A DNA stretch of 64,000 nt from Akebia trifoliata (GCA_017979445.1 CM030706.1:13626967-13690966), one strand, 5' to 3'; counted from the stretch's first letter, positions 44,006 through 55,089 are shown. Numbers and translations: made by a program. The notes: generated by a model not told the origin, from the sequence alone.

Positions 44006-45295
44006 TGAAAACGCCCTCGATCCGCGGGATGCGCGGATCTACTTTTGACTTTTAAGGTTTGGGAGTCGCCACCTAGTTATTATGGTCTAGGAATCGAATA
44101 GAGACTCGAAATAGATAAATCAAGCAAGCTTTTTGACCTACTTCGCTTAGGGTTTATTTTTGGATACGAAAATAGGGCGTGGAGGCTCCTATTTATAGAT
44201 TTTTTAAGTGTTTGTTTCTATAGAATTAGTGTTTAATTATAATTCTTTTAGAGAGAATTATTGTTTAATTATAATTCTCTTAGAAAGAGTTATTATTTAG
44301 TTAGAATTCTATTAAATAGAGTTATTAATTAGTTAGGATTGCTTTAAATAGAATTATTATTTAATTAGAACTCGATTAGAATTTTGACTTTTAGTCTCAT
44401 TTGATTGACTTAAGATTTTGACTTTAGTCTAACTTGGTTGACTTTAATTTTGACTTTAGTCTTACTTGATTGACTTTAATATCTTGACTTTAATCTTACT
44501 TTATTGACTTTAATTTTTTGGAGAAGCCCCCCTCTATTATATCTTTAATTCTTTGGACCCCCAAATGGAAGGGTCCTTGAATAAATATCTTGGCAACCAT
44601 CAACAATTTTGCCGAAGAGCCTGATTGATTGATTTTTTTTGTTCAAAATTTTTAAATAATTTTATTAATGTTTCATTTTAATTATTTAATATTTTATTTA
44701 TTAATTTTAAAATTTTTAATTATAAAAATTATAAAATTACCATTTTACCCTCAGAGAGGACTTTTTGTGTTTCAAGTCGGTTTTTGATGTTTAGGATGTT
44801 TTAGAATCAATTTTTCATAAGGAATTCAATGAAAATATTGGTTTGTATCATTTCTAAAATTTTGTTGTGTGAAATGCTCGTGAATTTTATGAGGGGTATT
44901 TTCGTAATTTTATCGAATTCTATGAAAATTGGTGAAATGATTTATTTGATTTTGATTTGTTGTTTTATGTGTTTGAATGGATTTTCCTAAGCGTAATATA
45001 GGCTCTAGGGATATTTTGAGGTTAGGGGTATTTTGGTAATTTGGTCATTTTGTAGTGATTTTTATCGTGAAGCTTCTTTTTGTTTGAAAAATGATGATTT
45101 CTAAGCTTTTCGGGTTATATTTTCTTATCATAACGCGGTTTCTATAGTTTTGTTAGTTTGAGATACCTCATCCAGATTTTTAAAATATATCTAGTAACCA
45201 AATAAAGCATTAGAATAAATATTCATCATTGGGAACCGTTGCGATCGGGTTGACGAGTTGATTAATCAGGCGAATGTAAAAATGGGGTATTTACA
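44006..45295 (-). mobile_element. A3 5' LTR (1290 bp)
   Basis: Ends on the minus strand are TGTAAATACC and GCGTTTTCA. It has the TATA box at 44190-44197 and eight TTGACT motifs at 44393-44509. A tandem TTAATTATAATTCT-type repeat lies at 44220-44370 near the TATA box. It is followed, on the minus strand, by the primer binding site at 44004-43987. Confidence 0.88.
44393..44509 (-). promoter_or_regulatory. W-box-type array in the A3 LTR U3
   Basis: Eight TTGACT motifs lie in about 117 bp on the plus strand, which is AGTCAA on the element strand as in A2 and A5. They lie upstream of the TATA box in element orientation. Function is inferred only. Confidence 0.5.
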
Positions 45296-46440
45296 ATTTC
45301 ATACTAAAAAGATTTGATCGTAGGGTCAAATTAATTTGTCTGATCAAAGGTTTAATCCCAATCAGAGGTAAACCCGTGACTAACCTTTCTCACCTTCTTA
45401 GTCACTATAGACTTCTAGTGCATTTGGATTCAATATTTCTTATTGAATTTAGGCTAATTTATATCAAAATTTTAATCATGTGGTTAAAAGTCAAACCTTC
45501 AGAAATCAATGATTAATCTTGGTTTACTTCCAATCATAATACTTGTTCCTAGACATTCTAAACCCCTATTTATGCCAATTTGGGTCTGTATTATGCCCAT
45601 CCACCCAGAAGGACCTCCCCGCTTTGTAGATAAGCATCCTTGAATTTCCTTTTAGTTTTAGTTTTAGTTTTTGTCAGTCTTTAAATTCAATTGGTTATTT
45701 CAGATACGTTAGTCATTCTTTAATTTTCGAGTTTTAGTCGAGTTTGTTAGTCAATTTTTATTTAATTTCAATAAAATAAAGAAGCTTCTGATTATCATGT
45801 ATGTAATAACAATTTGAGTATAATATCAAACATGAAGAATGACTCAAAGCTTACTAATTAAACTTGGTAAATATTGGAATTAAAAAGTACACTCAAAAAA
45901 TACAAATGAGTGTTACATTAACTTCAAGGGAACATAAGAAAATAATAAAGTTACTTGAGAAATTCAACAACGTTCCTGCATGGTTTCTGAGGATTATTGA
46001 TCAATTGCACTAAAATAGATTAAGGCATAAAATCAATGGTGATATTCAAAATCAAAGATTATCAATCAAGAATGATGTAGTTGAAACCATCGATAAAAAT
46101 GCTAAGATCCGCAAGAAGGGATCCATCATGTTTTTCATTAGAGGCAGGAGAGTTCTCAATCATAAAAGAATAAAATATTTTCTTAAAGTTTTAAAAGAAT
46201 TGAATAGTTAAATACAAAGAACTCAATCACACTCAATTTCGTAGAAAAAGATTGAAAAGTATTTCTTCTTAAAAGAGGATTTTACTCGATAGAGCAATCC
46301 AGATACCAAGTTCCTAGAACTTTGATCAAATCAAGTAGCACTCACCAAATGAGACCTTCTTTGGTCAAACAATTCTCCTATCTTACCAAAAAAAAGATAA
46401 TATTTTCTAACCCTTCGATAGCCTCTTCTTTCTAAATCAC
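45296..46440 (+). pseudogene. A4 pol-spacer remnant and unassigned sequence
   Basis: 45296-45650 could not be matched with certainty. 45660-45780 resembles the Ser/Glu spacer of A1 (FVESN, VESFIF type codons). 45940-46010 resembles the N-terminal pol segment. 46030-46440 is AT-rich and decayed, possibly integrase-linked, without recognisable motifs. Confidence 0.45.
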
Positions 46441-46966
46441 ATCAACCACCTCGAGAGGGAAGTCTTGTTATGACTTACGTTTTGACCTAATCCTAAAAGA
46501 TAAAAGAATGATTTGGGGTACGTAGGCAACTTGAGAAGTTACTTTAGGCTCGGTTATACAAAAAAAATGTGTTTTCGTAGGAAAAGTATCATCCAATCCC
46601 TATTGAAAGGTTTAAAAGAAAAGAATGTCAAACTAGAAATATTAGAAAAAGAGAATCAATAGAATTGACAAAAAAGAAAAGAATGCCAAACTAGGGCATT
46701 AGAAAAAAAAAATTAAAAGAATTTACAGAAAATAAAAGAATGCCAAATTAAGGGCATTAAAAAAAAGATAATCAAAAGAATTGACATAAAAAAGAGAATA
46801 TCAAATTAGGAGCATTCTGGAAAGTCGAGCTTTATACATTTTCTATCTAAACCATGTCCTAAGCCCACCTATTAAGTTCTCCCGAATGTTACTTGACACG
46901 ATTAAACTGCAAGGAACCAAGAAGTTGTCGAGTTGAATATCAAGATCATCAAGAAAAAAAGAGAAA

Positions 46967-47440
46967 CCCGCTAAGTTGAAAATCCGAAAGGACAACTTAG
47001 GCAAAAGTTAGAGTATAACGATAAAAAATGAAGGCCTGTTAGGCTAAAAAATTGAAAAGGTAGCCTGAGCAAAAATCAAGGCAATCTTAGAAAAGAAAAA
47101 CAACATCGCTAGGTTAAAGCCTTGAAAAGACAACCTGGGCAAAAATTAAGGCATTAAAAACAAGAAAGGAAAAATTCTACTAAAAAGAAAAATTTAGAAG
47201 GAAGTTGTCGAGTAAAATATTCAAGATCATTAAGAAAAAAGGTAAGCCTGCTAAGTTGAAAATCCGAAGGGGCGACTCAGGCAAAAGTTAGGGCTTAACC
47301 AGGAAAAAAAGAAAGCCTAGTAAGTTGAAAACTTGAAAAGACGACCTAGAAAAAAATCAAGGCATCTTTAGAAAAAGAAAAAGAAAAAATCCATTAGGTT
47401 GAAAACCTGAAAAGACAACCTAGGCAAAAATGATGGCACC
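46967..47440 (+). repeat. Tandem hairpin array, A4 (6-7 units)
   Basis: Inner stems: CTAAGTTG/CAACTTAG (46971-47000), TTAGGCTA/TAGCCTGA (about 47039-47068), CTAGGTT/AACCTGG (47108-47138), CTAAGTTG/CGACTCAG (about 47251-47280) and TTAGGTTG/CAACCTAG (47394-47423), plus a weaker unit at 47315-47363. Outer arms GCCT/AGGC or GCCT/GGGC are seen in three units. The array is longer and more degraded than in A1 and A2. Confidence 0.75.
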
Positions 47441-48089
47441 AAAAAAAAGAAAACGAAAAATCTCATTGCGAAGAAAAATTCAAAAGGAAGTTTACTAGGA
47501 AGTACATAAAATTATTCAAGCTACAACATTCATTTTTCAGCCAAGAGTTCACATCTGACGAAGACAATGTTGAAGTCGATGAAACTCGAAAGTCATCTTG
47601 AGCACGTCAGATCTTTAAAGGTATGTTTACTTGTCTAAGTATTCGCTAAAGGAAAATGTAGAACCATCGACCACTTTGAAGAGAAAAATCTTCTATTCCA
47701 ATAAGTACCAAGATCTTAAGTATAATTCCAGCATTTTTCAAAAGAAATTTGAAAGAAAATGATCAAATACTTTATTGCACATATGATACTCTTAAGAGTC
47801 TTAAAAATTTAAGAGAATGTCGATTCTTCTATCTGTCATCTATCAGAGTCCATAGTTTCTCGTCCATACTTTTTAAGAGCAATCCATTCCATTAGTTTCG
47901 TAGTCAAGTTTTAGTTAGAAGACAATCTTGAAATTATGGGCATTTTTTAAAGTCATTGTGATTCCAAAATTTCGTTCTTAATCACATGATAAAAAGGAAA
48001 ATCTTACTCAAAAGTCTAAAAGTCTAGTGGAGCCTAATGCTATTATGAATCTAGATGTATGATAAGCCAATAAAGGTCTGATTTCTCAA

Positions 48090-48905
48090 TTTTTAAGTCC
48101 GACAATACTGAGGCTTTACCTAACCCAAGTCTGAGAAGCGTGACTTTAGTAAGTTTGAGTCCGAGAAACGATACCCCAACTTTTTAAATCATAAAATATG
48201 AGTTCAGGTAGGATTTTAATAAGTTCCTACAAAACCAAAGCCCGAGAAACGTGACTCCATTAAGTTTGAGTTCGAGAAACGAGACTCCAAGTTTTTTCAA
48301 GTAGGATTCGAATAAGTTCCTGTAAACCCAAGTCTTAAAAGCGTGGCTCCAATAAATTCGAGTCCAAAAAATGAGACTCCAACTTTTTGAATAATAAAAT
48401 GTAAGATCAGGTAGGATTTTAATAAGTTCTTATAAACCCAAACCTGAGAAACGTGGTTCCAATGAGTCAAGTCCAAGAAACAAAATTCTAACTTTTTTAA
48501 AGTAGGATTCTAATAAGTTCTTTCAAACCCAAGTCCGAGAAGTGTGACTCTAATAGGTTCGAGTTCGAGAAATGAGGCTCCAACCTTTTGAGTTGAAGCA
48601 GGATTCTAATAAGTTCCTACAAACCCAAACTCGAGAAGTGTGGCTTCAGTGAGTTTAAGTCTAAGAAACGAAACTCCAACTATTTGAGTTGAATAAGGAT
48701 TTTAATAAGTTCTTGCCAACCCTAGTCTGAGAAACGTGGCTTTAGTAAATTCGAGTCCGAAAAATGAGATTTTAATTTTTGAATAAGGATTTTCATAAGT
48801 TCCTCCAATATTAACTCGAAAGTGTGGTTCTAGTAAGTGTAAGTCCGAGAAACGAGACTTAAACTTTTCGAACTCTAAATAAGGAATTTCAAATAGGATT
48901 TAATA
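48090..48905 (+). repeat. Second tandem array of about 95-120 bp units with two small hairpins each (A4)
   Basis: About eight units contain GTAGGATT-TAATAAGTTC-CTACAAACCCAAGTC and GAGAAACG-GACTCCAAC. Two hairpins per unit have the form AGTC-CG-AGAAA-CG-[AT]-GACT. The clearest are AAGTC/GACTT at 48841-48860 and 48127-48146, and GAGTT/GACTC at about 48268-48287. Absent from A1 and A2. Confidence 0.78.
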
Positions 48906-49397
48906 AAGCTCCTACATTACTTGATGTTAATAATGCTATGACTCAATTGCCTTGTTGTTTAGTTTTGTCATAATTCATATCGTACGATTGTTTTCATTGT
49001 GTAAGTACACTTCAATTTGAATCATTATTGTTAGTGAGAGAAGATCTCTAAGACCTGACATATTTTTATCGATAAGAGTTTGTTGTCAATGATCTGATAG
49101 GATACTTTGTAGGCATCACACCATTGCACAGATGTACACTCTCATTGCATTTAGTCAAGGAGAATTATCAAAATTTGAGGATCTGACACTATCCGACAAT
49201 GAGAGTTTAGGCTCGAGGACTTGACAAACTTTTAGTTCGGGGGGAGTTTTTACCCTTAAAGATTTTAATGCCCTGACGAATTGCTAAATCAGACTGTAAA
49301 ATAAATTGTAATTAGCTTTGTCATTTGGATATTGTACTATCTACCCAAGTGGATTTGTTATCAAGTTTACTTAAATACTCGACCAAAGAAGGATATC

Positions 49398-50510
49398 TGT
49401 AAACATCCCATTTTTGTACTCGCTTGATTAATTAACTCGTTAACCCGATTGCCACGATTCCCAATGATAGATGAATATTTTAATATTTTTGTTGTTATTA
49501 GATATATTTCCAAAATTCGGATGAGATATTTCAAATAAACAAACTTTAGAAACTACGCCACGCTAGAAAAATATGATCCAAAACATAGAAATCTTCATTC
49601 TTGAGACAAGAAGTATCTTTACGAGAAAAAATCATAAAAAATAAATAAATTACAAAAATATCCTTAACATCAAAACATCCCTAGAACCTACATTACGCTT
49701 AGGAAAATTCTTTAAAACACATAAAACAACAAATTAAAATTAAATAAACTATTTTGCCAATTTTAACAAAATTTGACAAAATTATGAAAACACCCTCATA
49801 GGGTCCAGGATTATTTTATGCCAAAAACCTATAGGTAACAAAAACTAATATTCTCATTGAATTCCTTACAAAAAATTAATTTTAAATCATCCTAAATCAT
49901 CGAAAAACAACATCTCAACGTGAAAGTCCTCTTTGAGGGCAAAACGAAAATTTTCCAACCCTAAAACTCAAAATTTTGAAACTAATAATTAAAATATTAA
50001 TTAACGTAAAGTGAAATATTAATATATTAAATTCAAATTTTTAACAAAATAAAATCAATTAATTAAGCCCAATGGTCAAATTTTAAGTGATAGCACATTT
50101 ATTTAAGTGGGACCCACATGATATTTAATTAAAAATCCTCCATCGGGGGTCTCGAAGAATTAAAAATGTAATTTAATAAAGATTCTTCCATTGGGAGGTT
50201 CTTCAAAAACTTAAAAAATCCTCATTTTACATAAATCAAAATTTAAAATCCAAAATTCAAATAAAATCTAATTAAATCTTAATTGAAACAATTTAATCTT
50301 ATCTCTAAGTGACCTAATCCCAAGCTCTAATCTCTCAAAAACTCTTTAAAAATGGGTCTCCACCACTTAAATTCGTACGTCAAAAAAAATTCTAAGAAAG
50401 AGACGCCAAAAACTCTCCCAAGACTTCTCAAAATCCTAAATCTAAAGTCTTGAGTCCATAACTGAACGCACCCTAGATCCATAGGTTGCGGATCCATTTT
50501 TTTATGGGTT
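49398..50510 (+). mobile_element. A4 3' LTR, degraded and 3' truncated
   Basis: Starts TGTAAACATCCC after the polypurine tract. Aligns with the A2 LTR through AAATGGGTCTCCACCAC (the former TATA region, now TTAAAAAT) and ends near CATAGGTTGCGGATCC. The AGTCAA array is missing. The right border with the copia fragment is blurred. Confidence 0.7.
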
Positions 50511-51433
50511 TGAAATTTGGATTCAAACCTTAAAAGTGTTTAAAAAAGAGGGACCAAGGATAAAGAATACTAATGGCTTTAAGAAGCCAAAAGGTAGTTA
50601 TTTTGTGTGTGATAAACCTGGTCATCATGCAACTAAGAGTAGATTCAGGAAAACTAAGGAAGAATCAAAAGGGAATCATGTGAATCTAACTGAAATTAAT
50701 AATAATACTATTATTGCAATTCTCTCCAAAGTCAACCTTATGGAAAAGCCTAAGGAATGGGCCGTTGACATTAGTATTACGAGGCATGTATGTGAAAACA
50801 GGGAGATGTTTACTTCCTACAATTCTATGGGAGACGAAGTGGTCTATTTAGGAGACTAAAAAACATCTCAAGTTGCTGGAAAAGGCAAAATGATCATTAA
50901 GCTGACTTCTGAGAGGACGCTAGTACTTACATATGTTTTTCATGTTCTTGTCATAAGAAGAAATCTTGCATTTGGGTCTGTTTTGAATAAAGTTGGAATT
51001 AAACTTGTGTTTGAGTCAAACAAATTAGTACTGACTAAAAATGGGGTATTTCTAGAAAAACAATATTCTAATAGGCGTTTTTTGTACTTAATATTAGGAA
51101 TGAAATTAAATCATCTTCTTCTTATCTTGTTGAGTCAATTTCTTTATGGCATACTAAACTAGTCACACCAGTTTAGGAAAATTAAAGAAATTGAAGAACT
51201 CCGGTATTTTACCTAGTTTATAAATTAAAGAGCTAGATAAATGTAAGATTTGTGTAGAATTAAAATTTACACATAAGCCACACTGTAACATATCAAGAAC
51301 ATCTTCAGAACTTCATAGTCTTATTCATACTGATCTTGGAGATTTTAGAAATCTTGAGTCTAGAGGAAGTAAAAGGTATTACATTATTTTTATAGATAAT
51401 TATTCTAGATTTACAAAAGTCTATCTTCTCAAC
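50511..51433 (+). pseudogene. Ty1/copia fragment: gag end to integrase start
   Basis: A frame from 50536 has a zinc-knuckle remnant (CDKPGHHATKSR, with the second and last cysteines lost), the protease region WAVDISITRHVCENREMF, where D-I-S replaces the usual D-S-G, and a stop at 50857. The pre-integrase region (ISEL-like NLAFGSVLNKVGIKLVFESNKLVLTKNGVF) and the integrase start (LIHTDLGDF and YYIIFIDNYSRFTKVYLL) follow. Both ends are truncated and no LTR is attached. Confidence 0.75.
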
Positions 51434-51911
51434 TGTTGATCTACGTTTTTATCTCAACCGTTGACCTGCAAGTTAATATTTTGACCATTTGGACTTCTCA
51501 AGGCCCAAACAACGTGTCTATATTACAATTGTGAATTGTTGGGCTTGTTGTGAACCAGTGGCCTACTGTTTATAAAATAAGATCGTTCCCTTTTGTTAAA
51601 ATACAGAAAAAACATAGAACTTTCCGTTCTATTCTCCTGTTCTCTCCGATACAAAATTTTACTACTTGTATGAAGTTTGATCTAATCAAGTCATTGTAGA
51701 TTTGCTATCTCCACGTGCACGGTTAGCAGACAGTGACTGTTGAATCTTTGAAACCAAACGCCTGAAACTGACTGCACTGGGGATTTATTCCAAAGGGGGT
51801 GAAATTGGTTTTAAGGACAACGGTTTCTCTGTGCCGCAGTCACTGATAAGTTCTTCCAATTTATACGAGTTGTTTACATTATACTATTGCTTATAATTTA
51901 TTGTCTCAACA
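51434..51911 (+). mobile_element. Possible solo copia-type LTR
   Basis: A 478-bp block starts TGTTGATC and ends CTCAACA, imperfect inverted ends of the usual copia LTR form. It has TATAAAATA-like TTTATAAAATAA at 51569. It follows copia integrase sequence directly. No clear target duplication is seen (TCAAC against AATCA) and no second copy is in the window, so the call is weak. Confidence 0.3.
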
Positions 51912-53139
51912 AATCAGAATCAGAATCTCTAACAAATTCATCCTTCTTACATTCAAAGTAACAGCCATTAAGAGGTAAATTCTCTATAATATCGCCTTTA
52001 TTTAAATCCTTCTTTGATACTTGTAATATAAACATAGAGAACCAAGAGAAACTATTTGTCTACATAATATAGTTACGGACCCGTGCCATAGATGAGACGC
52101 AGGTAAGTGCGACATCTCCCAACCAGTTTTGAATGAGAAAAATGGTTCTTTCTTCCGAAGAAAAATTGAGTTCGTTCACACAGTAACATTAGTCTTTTCT
52201 CCTCCTTTCCATTTGGGCATACATCGTTACCTCACTGTCTCTTTTTAAGTACAAATGTGAGAGTTTCTCTCATAGATAAAAGAAAAGAGTAATAGAGATG
52301 ATTGTGTGCAGAAAAGAAAGTAGAGAGAAAGAACAGAGACAGAACGAGAAAGCAAAAGAGTGAAGGTAGGAAAGCGAGTGTGGCTCGGTGTACGAGACAG
52401 AGTTGGGGAAAGACAAATAGAGTGTGTGTGTGTTTGTTGGTAGACCATCCCATCGCATGCATCTACCCTCTCCCATCTTTCCTCCCTTGCCGCTCTCTTG
52501 TCTCCTCATTCCCAAACGCACCAAAACCAACGTAGTAATTCCCATTTCACATTCCTCCACGTACCACTCTCTCTCTGTCTCTCTCTCACAGTCTTCTTTG
52601 TAGACTACTTTATACATCTTTTGGGCTCACTTACCATGGGCAGACCACGATGATTTATCGCATGCTTTCGTAACCCTCCATGTCAAGAATAACCCTGATT
52701 GAAGATTTTGGATTCAAACAATTTTCATGATGAGCACACTTTAATTGGCATTTTCTTACTATTGGATTCAAACATTATTTTGGTTGACTTGATTGGTGAT
52801 GTTTTTGGTTATTGGATACAAGCATGTTTCGTCTTGTGCTTGGAGTCCATCCGTCCATCAGCAAATCAGCCCATGAGAAATTGTTCGAATTCATCATCTA
52901 AAAATCAGTAACTGGCGGAAACATTGGCTATCTTTGGAGATTTTCAAGAACTTCCTCTAGTTTTAATCATTTTTTCAGATCTCCCGTATTTATTGTAAAA
53001 AAAATAAAAAATCTTTTATGGAGATTCTCCTATTTTACCACTCTTTAGACCAGTAAATTAAGGGTTTTACCCTTTTCAATTTCTTCATATTCATTAAGAC
53101 ATCCTTGATTCGTAAAACGAAGAAAAAAAAAAAGAGCTG
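51912..53139 (+). other. Intergenic sequence upstream of the WIP gene
   Basis: No gene is recognised. Simple repeats are present: a GT run at 52420-52437, CT-rich tracts at about 52562-52592, and an A-rich run at 53122-53133. The overlapping open frames on both strands at 52230-52620 are low-complexity purine/pyrimidine products. Confidence 0.5.
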
Positions 53140-53234
53140 CTATTGGCACCCCAATTTTTACTTATTACACTCCAATTAAAAATAAAGAAAATATGTGAAT
53201 GGTTGAGAATAACTAAAACTTGGGGTGCCAATAG
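53140..53234. mobile_element. Small inverted-repeat element (MITE-like), 95 bp
   Basis: The 15-bp terminal arms CTATTGGCACCCCAA and TTGGGGTGCCAATAG are perfect inverted repeats that continue with a few more T/A matches. A TA dinucleotide is inside both arms. It could be a MITE with a TA target duplication. No transposase is present, and the class is not assigned. Confidence 0.6.
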
Positions 53235-53890
53235 AAACTCTATTTTTCTTTTTTTTCTTTTTTCTGCTAGATTTCTTTCTTTATTTATTTCAGGTTTAGG
53301 ATTTTATACAAGTCTAACCAAAATTTTAAGCAATTACTGAAATTGTTTGAATGAGTGCTATAACATTTTGTAACGTGGAAATTATAACTTGAGTCAAACT
53401 TTTGAATGTTTGAACAATTGTTTTAATCTTTGTGAAATGATTTCCTGACGCCACACCATCCTATGACATATACCCCACTACATCCCATTACAAAATCCTA
53501 GATCATTTGCTTCAGGATACATAAAATCATAAATTCTTTTCTTGTGTATCTCGAGGCAAGTGATCTACGGTTCTGTGATGGGGAGCGTAGAGGACATATG
53601 CAGAGGAGGGCGTCATATTTTCATGACTCTTAATCTTTAATTAAGGTTTAATAGATAGTTTAAAAAATTGGGGTGTGATAAGTAACAGGTGAAGTGCCAA
53701 AAACAGCTCTAAAAAAATGTGTGCCAAAACCTCATTAATGGTAAGACTGAAAGAATGTTGCAAAGGTAGGAACCCACTGCCGGGAGTACAGTATCTGTTT
53801 TCTAGTTCCAAACCCTAATAAAATCCCGAAGGCTTAAAACCATCAGGCTTAACAAAAATCCAAAAACCCCGTCTTGAATTTATTTATTGA
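53235..53890 (+). other. Intergenic sequence between the two MITE-like elements
   Basis: AT-rich with a poly-T/CT stretch at 53246-53285. No ORF with support. It may hold the WIP gene promoter, but no TATA box or known element stands out. Confidence 0.4.
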
Positions 53891-54057
53891 GAATGGATCG
53901 TGTGCACCCAGGGTGTCGGATTGAAACCCTACCTAAACATTTGCCTCGTAAACAAAAATTCAACAAATTCTTTGAATTGAAACTTACGTGGCAACGTTTC
54001 AGGTGTGGGAGTAGGGTGGGTTTCTACTTACCTCCACTCTGGGTGCGTACGATCCAC
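53891..54057. mobile_element. Foldback MITE-like element in the WIP 5' flank, about 165 bp
   Basis: Terminal arms TGGATCGT-GCACCCAG-GTG (from 53893) and their inverted match ending 54056 agree at all but about four of 24 bases. The centre (53943-53992) is a second palindrome: GCCTCGTAA/TTACGTGGC enclosing AATTCAA/TTGAATT. The whole element could fold into one long hairpin. It ends about 120 bp before the WIP start codon. Confidence 0.65.
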
Positions 54058-54175
54058 ACTCTTATTTATTTGCTGCCTTACTATCTTTACTCACACTTAA
54101 CTTTTCATCCAAAATCTGAATACCCCTCACCCTCCCCTCCTTCTCTCCTAGATCTTAGCTACTGTTATTGTCACC

Positions 54176-55089
54176 ATGCACACTCCTTCCCTTAACGATT
54201 TCTCTTCAAGTGAAAGCGCTTGTTTAGATGATGAAGATGATGAAGAATCCATACTTCTCACTCTTTCCCCTCCTGGTCAACAAACTTTCAAAACCCATCT
54301 CGGGTTTCGGACTTGGAATCGAAATGAGAATTCCAAAAACCCTAGTAATGAGGAAAGTATTACTGTAGCTCTTCATATTGGACCCCCACTTGCAAGATCA
54401 AGCACAAGTAATACCACTAACAATGGTGTCTCATTCAACGGGCAGTACTGGATTCCTTCTCCTTCTCAAATCCTCGTCGGTCCGACTCAATTCTCTTGCA
54501 CTGTGTGTAGCAAGACTTTTAATCGCTACAACAACATGCAGGTGTAGTTGAAAGAAGTTCAAAAAGTAGAAGTTTTTGTTAATTAATTAATTAATTAATT
54601 AATGGTTACATTTTATTTTACTTTTAATTTTTCTAGATGCATATGTGGGGACACGGCTCACAGTATCGAAAGGGTCCAGAGTCTCTAAGGGGGACGACAC
54701 CAGTTTCACCAATGTTAAGATTGCCTTGCTATTGCTGTGCTCAAGGTTGTAAGAACAACATTGATCATCCAAGGTCTAAGCCATTGAAGGACTTCAGAAC
54801 ACTTCAGACACATTACAAGAGGAAGCATGGAGCCAAGCCATTTGGATGTCATAAATGTGGGAAGGCTTTCGCGATAAGGGGAGACTGGCGTACCCATGAA
54901 AAGAACTGCGGGAAGCTCTGGTTTTGTATCTGTGGATCTGATTTTAAGCACAAGAGGTCTCTTAAGGACCATATCTGTGCTTTTGGAGCTGGTCACGCAT
55001 CACACATTGCCAAGTTATTTGAATACGAAGAAGATGAAGAACATGAAGAAGAACAAGGAAAAGGAGGTCATGACTCTATGCATTATTAG
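54176..55089 (+). CDS. WIP-domain C2H2 zinc-finger transcription factor (two exons)
   Basis: Exons 54176-54541 and 54637-55089 give 272 residues without interruption. The WIP signature is at residues 92-94 (YWIPSP). Four fingers follow: C108/C111/H124/H128, C155/C160/H181/H186, C193/C196/H209/C213, and C219/C221/H234 with probably H242. The blocks [52 protein letters not shown] and [14 protein letters not shown] are the family core. N-terminal DLHIG-like ALHIGPP (about 64-70) and a Glu-rich tail (251-262) flank it. Arabidopsis relatives are TT1/WIP1, NTT/WIP2 and DOT5/WIP6; the body resembles the WIP2-6 group more than TT1. Role: nuclear DNA-binding regulator of tissue differentiation, target genes unknown. 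The ATG at 54176 has a CACC context and is the first in frame. It is the only apparently intact host gene here. Confidence 0.93.
54542..54636 (+). other. Intron of the WIP gene (95 bp)
   Basis: Donor CAG|GTGTAG and acceptor TTTTCTAG|ATG; phase 0, between the Gln and the Met-His-Met-Trp of finger 1. It splits the first finger as in other WIP genes. It contains a TTAA microsatellite (about 54579-54604). Confidence 0.92.

Larger units (their letters stand above)
40965..45295 (-). mobile_element. Family A copy A3: 5' LTR and leader, minus strand
   Basis: Read on the minus strand it has the LTR (45295 to 44006), the primer binding site (44004-43987) and a leader of about 3 kb. It then ends where the family B LTR starts, at a point matching about 18405 in A2. 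No coding part is left. The leader aligns with A1 and A2 over its distal half, including the shared module at 41246-41422. Confidence 0.87.
46441..49397 (+). other. A4 non-coding 3' tail
   Basis: Opens with the family A block GGTACGTAGGCAACTTGAGAAG. Short repeats with the motif GCCAAACTAGGGCATT follow (46620-46800), then the hairpin array (46967-47440), a spacer, a second hairpin array (48090-48905) and the pre-LTR block with AGGATCTGACACTATCC (49165-49230). The polypurine tract is AAAGAAGGATATC (49385-49397). No protein is supported. Confidence 0.75.
45296..50510 (+). mobile_element. Family A copy A4: decayed derivative with repeat-rich tail
   Basis: A plus-strand internal region matches family A in pieces. 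It starts with the pol spacer and a short N-terminal pol segment (about 45660-46010; LLEKFNNVPAWF corresponds to LLRKFKDVFGWS in A1). Reverse transcriptase to integrase is missing. The GGGGTACGTAGGCAACTTG block at 46511 and the long tail follow. A polypurine tract and a degraded LTR (49398-about 50510) close it. A3 interrupts or replaces its 5' part. Confidence 0.75.

Noticed and set aside
52232..52617. Overlapping open frames of 67-115 codons on both strands
   Set aside because: Composition is purine/pyrimidine-skewed low complexity, with frames open on both strands and no recognisable domain.
53887..54195. 102-codon open frame ahead of the WIP gene
   Set aside because: It runs through the foldback element and the pyrimidine-rich 5' flank in a different frame from the gene, and no motif is present.
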